Assembly (NCBI GenBank): GCA_028284495.1
Contig: JANQRP010000023.1
Coordinates: 1-64,000, forward strand
Length of the DNA: 64,000 nt
Origin: Longimicrobiales bacterium
GTDB lineage: Bacteria; Gemmatimonadota; Gemmatimonadetes; Longimicrobiales; Gaopeijiaceae
Direction of reading: 5' to 3'
Part shown: positions 28,818 through 37,225 of the stretch, in pieces
How positions within the stretch are numbered: position 1 is the first letter of the stretch
Layout: every line of letters starts with the position of its first letter
Made by a program: the position numbers and the translations under genes
The notes under the pieces: model-generated
Told to the model about the DNA's origin: nothing
What the model saw: only the letters and a program-made list of their open reading frames with translations
Database searches by the model: none

Positions 28818-28833
28818 TTTAGGCCAGACTAAA
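28818..28833. promoter_or_regulatory. Candidate DtxR-type operator 1
   Basis: TTTAG-GCCAGA-CTAAA, a perfect 5-base-arm dyad 18 bases upstream of the DtxR/FeoA start, in the only AT-richer stretch nearby. The arms recall DtxR/MntR boxes, which are dyads rich in TTAG and CTAA. On the minus strand TAGTCTGG overlaps it and resembles a -7 box, which would fit repression by occlusion. Confidence 0.5.
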
Positions 28834-28837
28834 ACTC

Positions 28838-28852
28838 GGTTCAGCCCAAACC
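28838..28852. promoter_or_regulatory. Candidate DtxR-type operator 2
   Basis: GGTT-CAGCCCA-AACC, a 4-base-arm dyad 20 bases from the first one (start to start), on the upstream side. GGTT and AACC half-sites are typical of iron-responsive DtxR/IdeR boxes. Two sites at two-turn spacing would suit two bound dimers. Confidence 0.4.
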
Positions 28853-28898
28853 TGATTCCCGGCCGGCCGGAAGGCAAGGGGACCAGGGCCTCTTCACC

Positions 28899-29411
28899 CT
28901 ACCTGCTCCGCGCCGCGCTCAGCAGGAGGACGCCCAGCAGCAGCGCCGCGCCCGAGGCGGTGATCAGCCCCGGGACGGGACCGAGTGCGAAGGTCCCGCT
29001 CGCGACCAGGACGGATGCGTAGACGACCCCGCCCAGGGCACCCGACGCGAGCGCCCGCGCGACGACCGGCCCCGGATTCCGCTCGATGGGCGAATCCAGG
29101 CGCGCGACGGCCGCGAGCAGCTCGGCCGTGACGATCACACCGGCCACGGCGGGAGCCAGCAGAAGGCCGCCGGCGAGCCCGGTACCGAGGAGCACCGAGG
29201 CGATCATGAGCAGGCCCACGACGACCTGGCCCGTCACGAGCGCGGCGACCCGGAGGGCCCCGATGGTGATCACGACGTGAAACCCGGCCCGCGCGACGTG
29301 GGCGCCACCGCCGCCGACCACGGCGACCATCACCCCCGTAACGAACGCGACGGCGAGGGCGAGAGTCGCGAGCCGCCGGCGGGCCGGCCACCACGTGACG
29401 ACCTCGCTCAT
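28899..29411 (-). CDS. Small polytopic membrane protein at the end of the MoxR operon
   Basis: 170 residues with about four to five membrane helices (LATLALAVAFVTGVMVAVVG, ALRVAALVTGQVVVGLLM, IASVLLGTGLAGGLLLAPAV, ASGALGGVVYASVLVASG, LITASGAALLLGVLLLSA). ATG 29411 overlaps the DUF58 stop in ATGA (29408-29411), so it is the last coupled gene of the operon. No family recognised. It might hold the MoxR complex at the membrane, as inference. Confidence 0.65.
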   Translation of the reverse strand: MSEVVTWWPARRRLATLALAVAFVTGVMVAVVGGGGAHVARAGFHVVITIGALRVAALVTGQVVVGLLMIASVLLGTGLAGGLLLAPAVAGVIVTAELLAAVARLDSPIERNPGPVVARALASGALGGVVYASVLVASGTFALGPVPGLITASGAALLLGVLLLSAARSR

Positions 29412-30793
29412 GCCGGCGCCGCCCCCGAACCGACGGCCCGGATCGAACGCCGATGGATCTTCATCTTGCGACGGAGTGCGAGGATCGCCGGGCCGGCCCC
29501 GTCTCCGCCGTCCACCCGCGCGGTCGGCACGCCGGCCCGTTCGAGCTCGCGCTCCTGCGCTCGCTGCTGAGCGAGCCAGATGCGGCGCGCTGCCGTGTCG
29601 GCGCGGGTCGCCGGCTCGGGAAGGAGGTCGGAGGTGTCCAGGACCAGCGCGCCGGTCGCGTGGCCGGTCCGACGATAGTGGATCAGCTGCGGAACGAACG
29701 TCTCGGCGCGGAGCGTGGAAACCCCGACCACGAGGGCGTCCGGCGGAACGAAGATGCGCCCGCGCCGGGAGCGCTTGCGGGTGGCGTCCTCGACCACCTG
29801 GCCGATGTTCAGAAGTTCGTCGAGCAGCATCCAGCGCGCCCGACGCCCGCCTCTCGGCGGAAGCCAGGCGACCGTCCTGCCCCACGCGAGAAGCCCGACC
29901 CGATCCTGTGCGCGGAGGTGCGCGGACGCCACGGTCCAGGCCGCACGGGCCACGCGGGCGATGCCCTCGCGGCTGCGGGCACCCTGCGTGAACACCACGT
30001 CGAGGAGCAGCAGCACCGTCCCGATCCGCTCCGGGTGATTGACCCGAACCCACGGTTCATCGAGACGCGCGGACGTGCCCCACGAGATGTCGCGGAGGCG
30101 ATCGCCCGGTCGATACGGACGCAACTCCGCGAAGTCCGTGCCGTGTCCCCGGATCCTCGTGACGTGCGCGCCGGCGATCGTGCGGGAGTCGACGGGCTCG
30201 AGCAGGCGACTCAGGCGGAGCGCGGTGGGGAGGACGCGGAGCGGCGGCATGCTCGCGACCTTCCTCTCCCGGAAGAGGACGCCGCCGGGCCGCCGGGCCC
30301 GCACCCAGAGCGCACCGGAGTCGTGGGCGCCCCACGTGCTGGCGCGCAGGCGGAAGGGCAGTCGTACCGGCCCCGCACCCGCCGGCAGCGACCAGCCGAC
30401 GACCGGTTCGGGATCGACGGGCACCATTCCGCGAAGATCCGCCAGGACGACGTCGACCTCCGCCTGGCCGTCCCAGTGCACCTCGATCTCGCCGGACACG
30501 ACGTCGGACTCGAGCGCACGGACCTCGTCGAGGCGGATCCGGCCACGCAGCTCGGAGGGCGGCCGACGGGGAACCGCGAGCGCCACGAGGACCAGGCACG
30601 GCGCGCCGAGGGCGACCAGCGCGGCCTCGCCGGTCGCGATCGCGAAGATCAGCATGCCGAACCCCGCCGCGAGCCAGGCCGGAAGGCGTGGATCGGGCCG
30701 TCGTCGATCCGCCTCGAAGCCGGTCGGGCCGTCGGTCGCCCGGGCATCCGCTTCGGAGGCTCCGGCGGACGACGCCGGATTGGCGTCCCTCAC
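29408..30793 (-). CDS. DUF58 domain protein
   Basis: 461 residues from a GTG whose GTGA overlaps the MoxR stop (30790-30793). Two membrane helices lie near residues 40-75 (LPAWLAAGFGMLIFAIATGE, LVALGAPCLVLVALAVP). The DUF58 signature HGTDFAELRPYRPGDRLRDI, SWGTSAR and the following VWA-like region (VLLLLDVVFTQGARSREGIA) are present. DUF58 proteins occur with MoxR ATPases and are thought to act as their substrates or partners in assembly of envelope complexes. The C-terminus is basic (RRKMKIHRRSIRA). Confidence 0.9.
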   Translation of the reverse strand: MRDANPASSAGASEADARATDGPTGFEADRRRPDPRLPAWLAAGFGMLIFAIATGEAALVALGAPCLVLVALAVPRRPPSELRGRIRLDEVRALESDVVSGEIEVHWDGQAEVDVVLADLRGMVPVDPEPVVGWSLPAGAGPVRLPFRLRASTWGAHDSGALWVRARRPGGVLFRERKVASMPPLRVLPTALRLSRLLEPVDSRTIAGAHVTRIRGHGTDFAELRPYRPGDRLRDISWGTSARLDEPWVRVNHPERIGTVLLLLDVVFTQGARSREGIARVARAAWTVASAHLRAQDRVGLLAWGRTVAWLPPRGGRRARWMLLDELLNIGQVVEDATRKRSRRGRIFVPPDALVVGVSTLRAETFVPQLIHYRRTGHATGALVLDTSDLLPEPATRADTAARRIWLAQQRAQERELERAGVPTARVDGGDGAGPAILALRRKMKIHRRSIRAVGSGAAPA

Positions 30794-31779
30794 GAGCGTC
30801 CGGGAGGGGGCGCCGGCGCCGGAATCCGGTCGACGGCCCGTCGGACGACCTCCTCGGGGTCGATCCGCCGCGCCCACGCGTCGTCGCTCAGCACGACCCG
30901 GTGGGCGAGCGTGGGCACGGCCATGCGACGCACGTCGTCCGGGCCGACGAACTCGCGCCCGTCCAGCAGCGCCGACGCCCGAGCCATCTTCACGAGCGCC
31001 AGCGTTCCCCTCGGGCTCGACCCGACCGCGAGCTGCGACTCGCCGCGTGTCGAGCGCACGACCGCGACGCAGTACTCCAGGATCCGACGTTCGACGTGGA
31101 TGTTTTCGAGCGCGCGCTGCACTGCGCGGAAGGTCTCCGCGTCGCAGACGGGCCGAAGCTCGACGTCGTCCGAGCGTCGCTCTACACGATCCAGAAGGAT
31201 GCGGAGTTCGTCGGACTCGGTCGGGTACCCCATCGTCGTCCGGAGCAGGAAGCGGTCGAGCTGTGCCTCGGGCAGCGGGTACGTGCCCTCCGATTCGATC
31301 GGGTTCTGCGTGGCGATCACGAGGAAGGGTCGGGGCAGCGGGTACGTCTCTCCGTCGGCGGTCACCTGCCGCTCCTGCATCGCCTCGAGCAGCGCCGCCT
31401 GGGTCTTGGCGGGTGCGCGATTCACCTCGTCGGCGAGCAGCAGGTTGGTGAAGACCGGTCCCTTTCGGAACTCGGGCATCCGGGTGGAGAGGTCGAGGAC
31501 GAGCGACCCGGTGATGTCCGCGGGGAGCACGTCCGGGGTGAACTGGACGCGGGAGAAGTCCAGGCCCGCCGCCGTGGCCAGTGAGCGCGCGGTCAGCGTC
31601 TTCGCCACCCCGGGCACGTCGTCTAGGAGGACGTGTCCGTCGGCCACGAGGGCGGCGACGATGAGTTCGAGCACGTCGTCCTTCCCCACCACGGCCTTCC
31701 CGACCTCGGCGAGGATGTCCGACGCCACCGAGGCCGCCTGCTCGAAGGTCGCGGTGGTCCGGTCGTGTTCGACGGTCAT
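30790..31779 (-). CDS. MoxR-family AAA+ ATPase
   Basis: 329 residues, a typical MoxR length. Walker A DDVPGVAKT (53-61) and Walker B LLADEVNRAPAKTQAALLEA (114 on) are canonical, as are MQERQVT, ATQNPIESEGTYPLPEAQLD and the sensor region. MoxR ATPases remodel proteins in maturation of membrane or metal-dependent complexes. ATG 31779 has AGGAG about 10 bases upstream. It stands third from last in the operon, after two membrane proteins and the DUF4129 protein. Confidence 0.94.
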   Translation of the reverse strand: MTVEHDRTTATFEQAASVASDILAEVGKAVVGKDDVLELIVAALVADGHVLLDDVPGVAKTLTARSLATAAGLDFSRVQFTPDVLPADITGSLVLDLSTRMPEFRKGPVFTNLLLADEVNRAPAKTQAALLEAMQERQVTADGETYPLPRPFLVIATQNPIESEGTYPLPEAQLDRFLLRTTMGYPTESDELRILLDRVERRSDDVELRPVCDAETFRAVQRALENIHVERRILEYCVAVVRSTRGESQLAVGSSPRGTLALVKMARASALLDGREFVGPDDVRRMAVPTLAHRVVLSDDAWARRIDPEEVVRRAVDRIPAPAPPPGRS

Positions 31780-31792
31780 GGGGGTCGAGCTC

Positions 31793-32425
31793 CTATGTCG
31801 AGTTGCTGATCGAGTTGCGTGTCGACGAGTGAATGGCACCGGTGGCCCGGTCCCCGGTGGCGCCGGGTGCGGCTTCCTCCGCGATGTGCTCCACCTCGTC
31901 GAGCACCGCGTGGGCCGTTTCGGTCACGCCGCGCTCGTCGGCCCGGGAAAGGAAGACCCACGACCCGTGTGGAAGTGGCTCGGTGGTGAGGATCGCACGC
32001 GCGGCCGGCGAGAGCGAATCGGGAAGCCGGTCCGGATCGACGGGCGCGTCCCGGTCGAGTTCGAGCGCGGAGCGGAGAAGGGGGCGAAGCAGCCGGAGCG
32101 CCTCGGGCGGGAGGTCCGGTGCTCCGGAGAGCCGCTGACGGGGGCGGGAAAGAGCCGCGCGAATGCGGGCGACCTCGTCGCCCCCGGCAGAGGCCCGGCC
32201 GGCGGGCCCCGCGTCTCCGAACGGCGACCCCCACTTGAGCGGATACATGAGCCCGGTCGCCGGCACGTGCGACGCGAGCGCCCGCAGGCCGGCCGACGCC
32301 GCGACGGCCAGGATCACGAGCTGCGCAATGCTCACGACGTGCTGCGGGAGGGCCAGGGCCAGCCCTCCACCGAGCGCGAGCGCACCCGCGGCGACGTTGC
32401 CGATTCGAAGGGCGGGCTGATTCAT
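31793..32425 (-). CDS. Membrane protein of the MoxR operon, unknown family
   Basis: 210 residues. Two N-terminal hydrophobic helices (VAAGALALGGGLALALPQHV, VSIAQLVILAVAASAGLRAL) precede a soluble domain (LPPEALRLLRPLLRSALELD, LSPAARAILTTEPLPHGSWV). ATG 32425 overlaps the DUF4129 stop in ATGA. It ends 13 bases before moxR. Not recognised; the position suggests part of the same membrane complex. Confidence 0.65.
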   Translation of the reverse strand: MNQPALRIGNVAAGALALGGGLALALPQHVVSIAQLVILAVAASAGLRALASHVPATGLMYPLKWGSPFGDAGPAGRASAGGDEVARIRAALSRPRQRLSGAPDLPPEALRLLRPLLRSALELDRDAPVDPDRLPDSLSPAARAILTTEPLPHGSWVFLSRADERGVTETAHAVLDEVEHIAEEAAPGATGDRATGAIHSSTRNSISNST

Positions 32426-33480
32426 GCCGGAGGCTCCGTCGTCCCGACCACCGTGGGCGTGCCGGCGGTGGCCGTCGCCGCGACGCCGGGAGGGGCGCGC
32501 CTGGCGGCCTCGAGCCGATCCCGAAGCTCGCCGAGGATCCGCTCGAGCGCGGTGCGGGCGTCGCGGCCGTCAGCGTCGGTGACCGGGAACGCGCCGAAAC
32601 GGTCGGCGACGTGGAGCCCGGCGAGGCGGTGGGGCTCGGTGCGGGAGAGCCCGACGCCCCCGATGGTACGGCGGAGGTGCTCGTGCGGCGCTTCCTGGCT
32701 TTCGCGCTCAGCGCCGAGGGCGGCGAGCGCCGCGAGCAGCGCCTCGTACGCCAGCTGCACGGTGCGCGACGGCGTGCCCGTGCCTCCACGGAGCTGAGCG
32801 AGCAGTCCGTCCAGCTGCGCGTGGTGATCCGTCGGCGGCGGGACTCCCGCTCCCGTCCGCACCTCTTCCTCCTCCTCGAGGGCGTCCGCCGTCGTCAGGC
32901 CCAGCCCCAGCGTCCTGGCCAGCAGCCTCCACACGGCGAGGGCCGCGAGCAGCAGGAGGATCGAGGTCGCGATTCGACGACCGATCCTCTGCAGGGCGGG
33001 CTCCTCCTCCTCGCCCGCGTTCTGGACACCCGGAAGCATGTCCGGCTCCATGCGCTCGCCCCTCCCCATCGAGTCACCGCCGTCGGTCACGTCCTCCTGC
33101 GGATTTCCGGGAAGGGGGGTCCCTCGGCCGTACTCGGGCCCCCCGCCCAGGCCGAACACCATGCCGCTACGCTCCATCGGCGTGGGCGGATTCATGAGGC
33201 CGACCAGCGCGAGCACTACGATCAGCCCGCCGGCGATGCCGAGGCCGGCCGCGCTCGGGTCGCCGCGGCGCGGGTCGTCCCGGATGATCCGGCTCCGCTG
33301 CATGACCAGCCCGATGGCCCCGGCCAGGATCGCCAGCACACCGCCGATACGCACCGCGCGGAGCGACGCCCCCTCCAGCACGAGTCCCTCGGTCAGAACG
33401 CCGCTCGCCGGCACCGCCGCCGCCACGACGACCGCGAGCACGACCGCGCCCGCCGCGAGGGTGCGCCCGTCGAGCCTCAT
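32422..33480 (-). CDS. DUF4129 domain membrane protein
   Basis: 352 residues, with at least four membrane helices, three near the N-terminus and one near residues 175-195 (SILLLLAALAVWRLLA). The C-terminal cytosolic DUF4129 domain reads SRTVQLAYEALLAALAALGA, ERESQEAPHEHLRRTIGGVG, LAGLHVADRFGAFPVTDADG. In other bacteria DUF4129 is found next to transglutaminase, DUF58 and MoxR genes. The start is fixed by the ATGA overlap with the preceding stop (33477-33480). Confidence 0.82.
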   Translation of the reverse strand: MRLDGRTLAAGAVVLAVVVAAAVPASGVLTEGLVLEGASLRAVRIGGVLAILAGAIGLVMQRSRIIRDDPRRGDPSAAGLGIAGGLIVVLALVGLMNPPTPMERSGMVFGLGGGPEYGRGTPLPGNPQEDVTDGGDSMGRGERMEPDMLPGVQNAGEEEEPALQRIGRRIATSILLLLAALAVWRLLARTLGLGLTTADALEEEEEVRTGAGVPPPTDHHAQLDGLLAQLRGGTGTPSRTVQLAYEALLAALAALGAERESQEAPHEHLRRTIGGVGLSRTEPHRLAGLHVADRFGAFPVTDADGRDARTALERILGELRDRLEAARRAPPGVAATATAGTPTVVGTTEPPA

Positions 33481-34841
33481 CCCGATCCCGGGCATGCGCC
33501 GCGCCAGCAGTGAATCTCGAACCGCGTGTCGTCTCTCACGGCCAGGATGAGGATCTCCTCCTCTCTGCCGAAGTCCGGGATCAGCAGCCGCGACGAGGTC
33601 GCGCCGGGCACCGGCGTCGAGGCCCCGGCCTCGAGGTCGAGCACGTGGACCTGCGCCATTCGACGCCCGCTCGACGTGCCCCAGCGACTGTACGCGAGGT
33701 AGCGCGACGACGGGGAGAATGTGGCCTTGGAGGTCCCGTAGCCGACGTCCGCGACCTCGGTGCACTCGGCACCGGACGCCCCGATGTCGAAGACCTTCGT
33801 GGTCGCCGTGGACTCGTCTCTCCCCGACACCCGGGTGCCGTCGGGCGAAAGGATCGGCGTCGAGAGTCGGACGGCCGGGCAGGGCTGCACGACGTCGCCG
33901 ACCGGGGCGGCCCGTAGGCCGCCGTCCGCCGCGGTGGAGACGACGTAGTCGCGGATCCTCACGCCCGCGAACCAGCTCACGAGAACCCGCACGCGGCGCC
34001 CCTCGTCCACGTCGCCGAGCAGGCCGACCGACGGATACTGGTCGTCCATCTCCGGATCCACGTGGAACGGGGGCAGGTCCGGGCCTCCACCCGCCGGACC
34101 CACGCGGCGAAGATCGGCCCAGGAGTAGAACGCGAGTCCCCGGTCCAGCGGCGCCACCAGGAACGCGGCGTCCGGCGACGGTACGAGGTCGAGATCGGCC
34201 GGGCCCGCCCAGCGGACTCCCGACTCGGTGTCGTGCACCCATGTGGTGCCGCGTCGGTCGAGCACGAACTGCGTCGTGCCGGGAATCAGCCTGTAGAAGA
34301 AGCCGGGGGAGCCCGGCTCGGGATCGCCCACCCAGCGCAGCTCCGCCGGGGCCACGTCGTCACCCTCGGCCGGCGCGCCGTCGAGCCGGGGCGTCTCGGG
34401 CCGCACCATCCGCGGCGCGCCCCGGCGCGACGCTTCACCGGCCCCCTTCCCGGTCGGCACAGCGGCCCGAAGTGCGGCCACCAAGGCGTGCCGCGTCTTG
34501 AACCCGAGGACCGTACGGACCTCGTCGCCATCGGTGACCGAGGTCACCAGGGCCGCCGAGGGCACGTGGAGCTCCGAGCCGGCGAGTTCGTCCGGAAGCG
34601 CGCGGCCGGGCCCCGCCTCGGCATGCGCGGCATCGAGCTCGACCGACTCGAACCGCACACCCAGCGCCGCCGCGGCCGCTTCGGCCTCGGGCAGCCCCTC
34701 GACCGACAGCGGCATCCGCGGGGACCACACGTAGACGAGCCGGTCGTCGGATCGGGCGTGGTCGAAGGTGAGCGTGCCGACGACCAGCATCGCCGACACC
34801 ATCACGAGGGCCATGAGGACGGTCCGGGGCGAGGAGGGCAT
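33477..34841 (-). CDS. Membrane-anchored beta-propeller-like protein (TolB/WD40-like)
   Basis: 454 residues. An N-terminal anchor (LMALVMVSAMLVVGTLTF, residues 9-26) is followed by a periplasmic domain. The C-terminal half has TolB/WD40-like beta repeats: VPSPDAAFLVAPLDRG-like, LSTPILSPDGTRVSGRDES, ATFSPSSRYLAYSRWG and a closing HCWRGACPGSG with a Cys pair. It is the first gene of the MoxR operon. A sensor or scaffold role is inferred only from the position. Confidence 0.6.
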   Translation of the reverse strand: MPSSPRTVLMALVMVSAMLVVGTLTFDHARSDDRLVYVWSPRMPLSVEGLPEAEAAAAALGVRFESVELDAAHAEAGPGRALPDELAGSELHVPSAALVTSVTDGDEVRTVLGFKTRHALVAALRAAVPTGKGAGEASRRGAPRMVRPETPRLDGAPAEGDDVAPAELRWVGDPEPGSPGFFYRLIPGTTQFVLDRRGTTWVHDTESGVRWAGPADLDLVPSPDAAFLVAPLDRGLAFYSWADLRRVGPAGGGPDLPPFHVDPEMDDQYPSVGLLGDVDEGRRVRVLVSWFAGVRIRDYVVSTAADGGLRAAPVGDVVQPCPAVRLSTPILSPDGTRVSGRDESTATTKVFDIGASGAECTEVADVGYGTSKATFSPSSRYLAYSRWGTSSGRRMAQVHVLDLEAGASTPVPGATSSRLLIPDFGREEEILILAVRDDTRFEIHCWRGACPGSG

Positions 34842-34927
34842 TCGTCAGATGCGGGGTGCGGATACGGTGGCGTGTACGGGTCCTACCGGGCAGAACGCCG
34901 GCATGGTCCACTCGCCGGGGCCGCGGG

Positions 34928-36028
34928 TCACCCTCGCCACCGGTCCTCCCAGCCGAGACCGCGGAAGCAGGGGCCGATCGATGCCTCCGAGAACTTGATG
35001 TCCGAGTGGCCGGCGTTCCATTCCATGATGCGCACCTCCTCGGCGTCCGTTACCGCGACGTCCCACCCGATGACCTCGACCTGCGGCAGCGAGTCGTGGA
35101 GCGCCTCGACGGCGCGACAGGCGGAGGAGAAGGACGGTATGACGGCACCTGCGAACGTCGCTCCGGAATCCGGGTGCTTCGTGATCGGCGTCCAGTCCGT
35201 GAGCGCCCCTGTGTCCCCCAGCCGACCGTCCGCGTCGACGATCGGTACGCGCACGTTGCTCGCCGACGCGACGCTCTCCTCGCCGGTACGCCCGAGCCGA
35301 AGATAGTGGGCGCGGGTGTGGGCCGACCGCTCGGGCGTCCGCACCGTCGTGATGCGCACGGTGGCGACGCTGCCCGTCACGAACCTGTCGAAGAAGGCGG
35401 ACTGTCGGAGGAAGCGCTGCACGACGAAGTCGCCCTTGCCGGTCAGTCCGAGGAGAGAGTCGCGACCCCGCGTCAGAACGTGCACGCCGCGTCCTCGGCT
35501 CGACGCATCGAACTTGGCCACCAGGGTATCCGAAGCTCCGAACGCGAGGTCATCGACATCGTCCGCCGACACCGGACGGCCCTCGACGTCGAGCCAGACG
35601 CCGCCGACGTGGTACGCAAGGTCCGGGAACAGCTCCGTGCGGAACAGCCGGCGGGCGATGGTCTTGAACCGACAGAGGCGCTCGGGCGTGACCTGGCCCC
35701 GTGGGATCACCACGCGACCGAAGTAGTTGCTCGGGATCCATCCTTCCCGAAAGCCTCGGGCCCACGCCCCGTACACTCGAAGCCAGGGCTCGAAGCGCCT
35801 CGACCCGAGCACCTCGCGGGCGTAGCTCGTGATCTGCCCGAGCGTGGCAGGCGGCAGTCGCCGCGTCGGATCCTGGGCGCAGAGGGCGTCGTACGCTCGC
35901 CGCGCTTCGGCGGCGTGACGGAGATCGTACTCGATGCGTCCGAGACGATTGTCGGGGCACGGCGCCACGCGGCGCGCGAACACCGTGGCCGAGACCAGCG
36001 CGTCGAAGGTCGAAGCCCCGGCCATCAT
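34928..36028 (-). CDS. ATP-grasp protein, sugar-transfer-associated family
   Basis: 366 residues. The ATP-grasp fold of the sugar-transfer-associated family is seen: VSADDVDDLAFGASDTLVAK with the ATP-binding Lys, SSRGRGVHVLT glycine-rich loop, GDFVVQRFLRQSA, RITTVRTPE, and the metal-binding end VEVIGWDVAVTDAEEVRIME and WNAGHSD. Family members sit in polysaccharide clusters and may ligate amino acids to sugars or carriers. The neighbouring glycan cluster is 6 kb away, so the link is loose. It lies 86 bases upstream of the MoxR operon on the same strand. Confidence 0.8.
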   Translation of the reverse strand: MMAGASTFDALVSATVFARRVAPCPDNRLGRIEYDLRHAAEARRAYDALCAQDPTRRLPPATLGQITSYAREVLGSRRFEPWLRVYGAWARGFREGWIPSNYFGRVVIPRGQVTPERLCRFKTIARRLFRTELFPDLAYHVGGVWLDVEGRPVSADDVDDLAFGASDTLVAKFDASSRGRGVHVLTRGRDSLLGLTGKGDFVVQRFLRQSAFFDRFVTGSVATVRITTVRTPERSAHTRAHYLRLGRTGEESVASASNVRVPIVDADGRLGDTGALTDWTPITKHPDSGATFAGAVIPSFSSACRAVEALHDSLPQVEVIGWDVAVTDAEEVRIMEWNAGHSDIKFSEASIGPCFRGLGWEDRWRG

Positions 36029-36176
36029 GCGTTGTCGCCGACGGAGCCGGGGTCAGCCGGGAGGGAGGGTGCGGACACGGGCCAGGCCGGTCGACGTGGG
36101 CAGGCGCCGCGGGAGACGACGGTGGGGCTCCCGGACGATCGATCGATATATGTGGCAGCTGTGAAACCCGACGCGC

Positions 36177-36184
36177 TACCTTCG
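36177..36184 (+). promoter_or_regulatory. Possible -7 promoter box of the outer-membrane barrel gene
   Basis: TACCTTCG, 7 of 8 to TAnnTTTG, 30 bases before the start codon and upstream of an excellent Shine-Dalgarno. No clear -33 TTG; an AT-rich ATCGATATATG lies just upstream (36141-36152). Confidence 0.35.
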
Positions 36185-36213
36185 CATTGCCGTTCGGTAA
36201 GGAGGTCGTGCCC

Positions 36214-37077
36214 ATGAACAGTCGCCCGCGGGAATCGAGGCGGAGCGTGGTGGCCGCGGTCGCCGCCCTCGCCGCCCTCGCCGCGGCAGGGACGAGTGCG
36301 TTCCCGGCGCACGCCCAGCTCCGACCCATGGAGCCGATCGACTGGCCGGGCTTCGAGGAGGAGCGCGGGTCGGTCTCCGTCGGAGGAACGCTGCTCCGTG
36401 GTCAGCGGGCGGCGTTCCTGGGCACCGAGGGGCAGTTCGTGGAGGTCGGCGCGGTGGAGCTCACCTTTCGTGTCGATCGGCTTCTTCTCCATGTGACTGC
36501 CGCGCCCTATCGCCGCTTCAGCGGGTCCATCCGGTTCGCCGAGCCGGCCCTCGGGGTCGAGCAGCGCGAAGGCGCACGGATCGACGCCGGCAGCGTCGTG
36601 GTCAGTACCACGGTGCCGCTCGGTGACAGCGGCGCCCGGAGTGCCGGACGCCAGCACTTCGCGGTCCGGTTCGGTGCGCGACTCCCGACGAGCGACGACG
36701 TCGTCGGGCTCGAGCGCGACGAGACCGACGTGTTCGCCACGGTCGGGACGCGTCGCGTAGTCGGCGCCTGGGACCTCGCGGGAGAACTCGGGTTCGGCAT
36801 CTTCGGGGTGCGATCGCCGGACGGCGGCCAGACCGACCCGGTCCTGTATGCACTGTCGATCCGCCGAGCGGGTTCACGCGTCCGACCCTACGCCGAGTGG
36901 ACCGGGCACCACGACACGCGTGCTCTGGGTGCCCCTCGAGGCAATGAGAACCTGAGCGAAGTGCGGATCGGCGTCGAGCTGGGCAGCCGCTGGTGGCTCG
37001 ACGCACACGCCATCGCCGGCATCAGCACCTTCAGCCCCAACCTCGGCGGACGAATCCGTCTCGGCCTCCGGTTCTGA
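36214..37077 (+). CDS. Outer-membrane beta-barrel protein, unknown substrate
   Basis: 287 residues from an ATG with AAGGAGG 8 bases upstream. A long signal peptide (VVAAVAALAALAAAGTSAFP, cleavage after HAQ) precedes about ten amphipathic strands with aromatic girdles (ELTFRVDRLLLHVTAAPYRR, QHFAVRFGARLP, WDLAGELGFGIFG, GVELGSRWWLDAHAIAGIS), and it ends in Phe (RIRLGLRF), the usual C-terminal signal of barrel proteins. It may be a small porin or a transporter. The second metalloprotease gene follows 148 bases later on the same strand. Confidence 0.75.
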   Translation: MNSRPRESRRSVVAAVAALAALAAAGTSAFPAHAQLRPMEPIDWPGFEEERGSVSVGGTLLRGQRAAFLGTEGQFVEVGAVELTFRVDRLLLHVTAAPYRRFSGSIRFAEPALGVEQREGARIDAGSVVVSTTVPLGDSGARSAGRQHFAVRFGARLPTSDDVVGLERDETDVFATVGTRRVVGAWDLAGELGFGIFGVRSPDGGQTDPVLYALSIRRAGSRVRPYAEWTGHHDTRALGAPRGNENLSEVRIGVELGSRWWLDAHAIAGISTFSPNLGGRIRLGLRF

Positions 37078-37164
37078 CGCCGGACTGGCTTCCCGCGTGT
37101 CGCGGCCTCACCTTCGCACCGTTCGAGACACTCCCGCCGGAGGCGCCGCCTCGGGGTGGGCGTG

Positions 37165-37181
37165 GTCCGAGTATACCGGAC
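37165..37181. promoter_or_regulatory. Dyad upstream of metalloprotease copy 2
   Basis: GTCCG-AGTATAC-CGGAC, 5-base arms around a centre containing palindromic GTATAC, 44 bases upstream of the start codon. The AT-rich centre could also be part of a promoter. It differs from the dyad ahead of copy 1. Confidence 0.35.
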
Positions 37182-37225
37182 GCGGGGAAGCCCGCGCCGC
37201 GCTGAACTGCACCGGAGCATCGAAG

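Noticed and set aside
29453..32797. 1114-residue plus-strand frame opposite the MoxR operon
   Set aside because: Shadow of the MoxR, DUF58 and DUF4129 genes; its composition is not protein-like.
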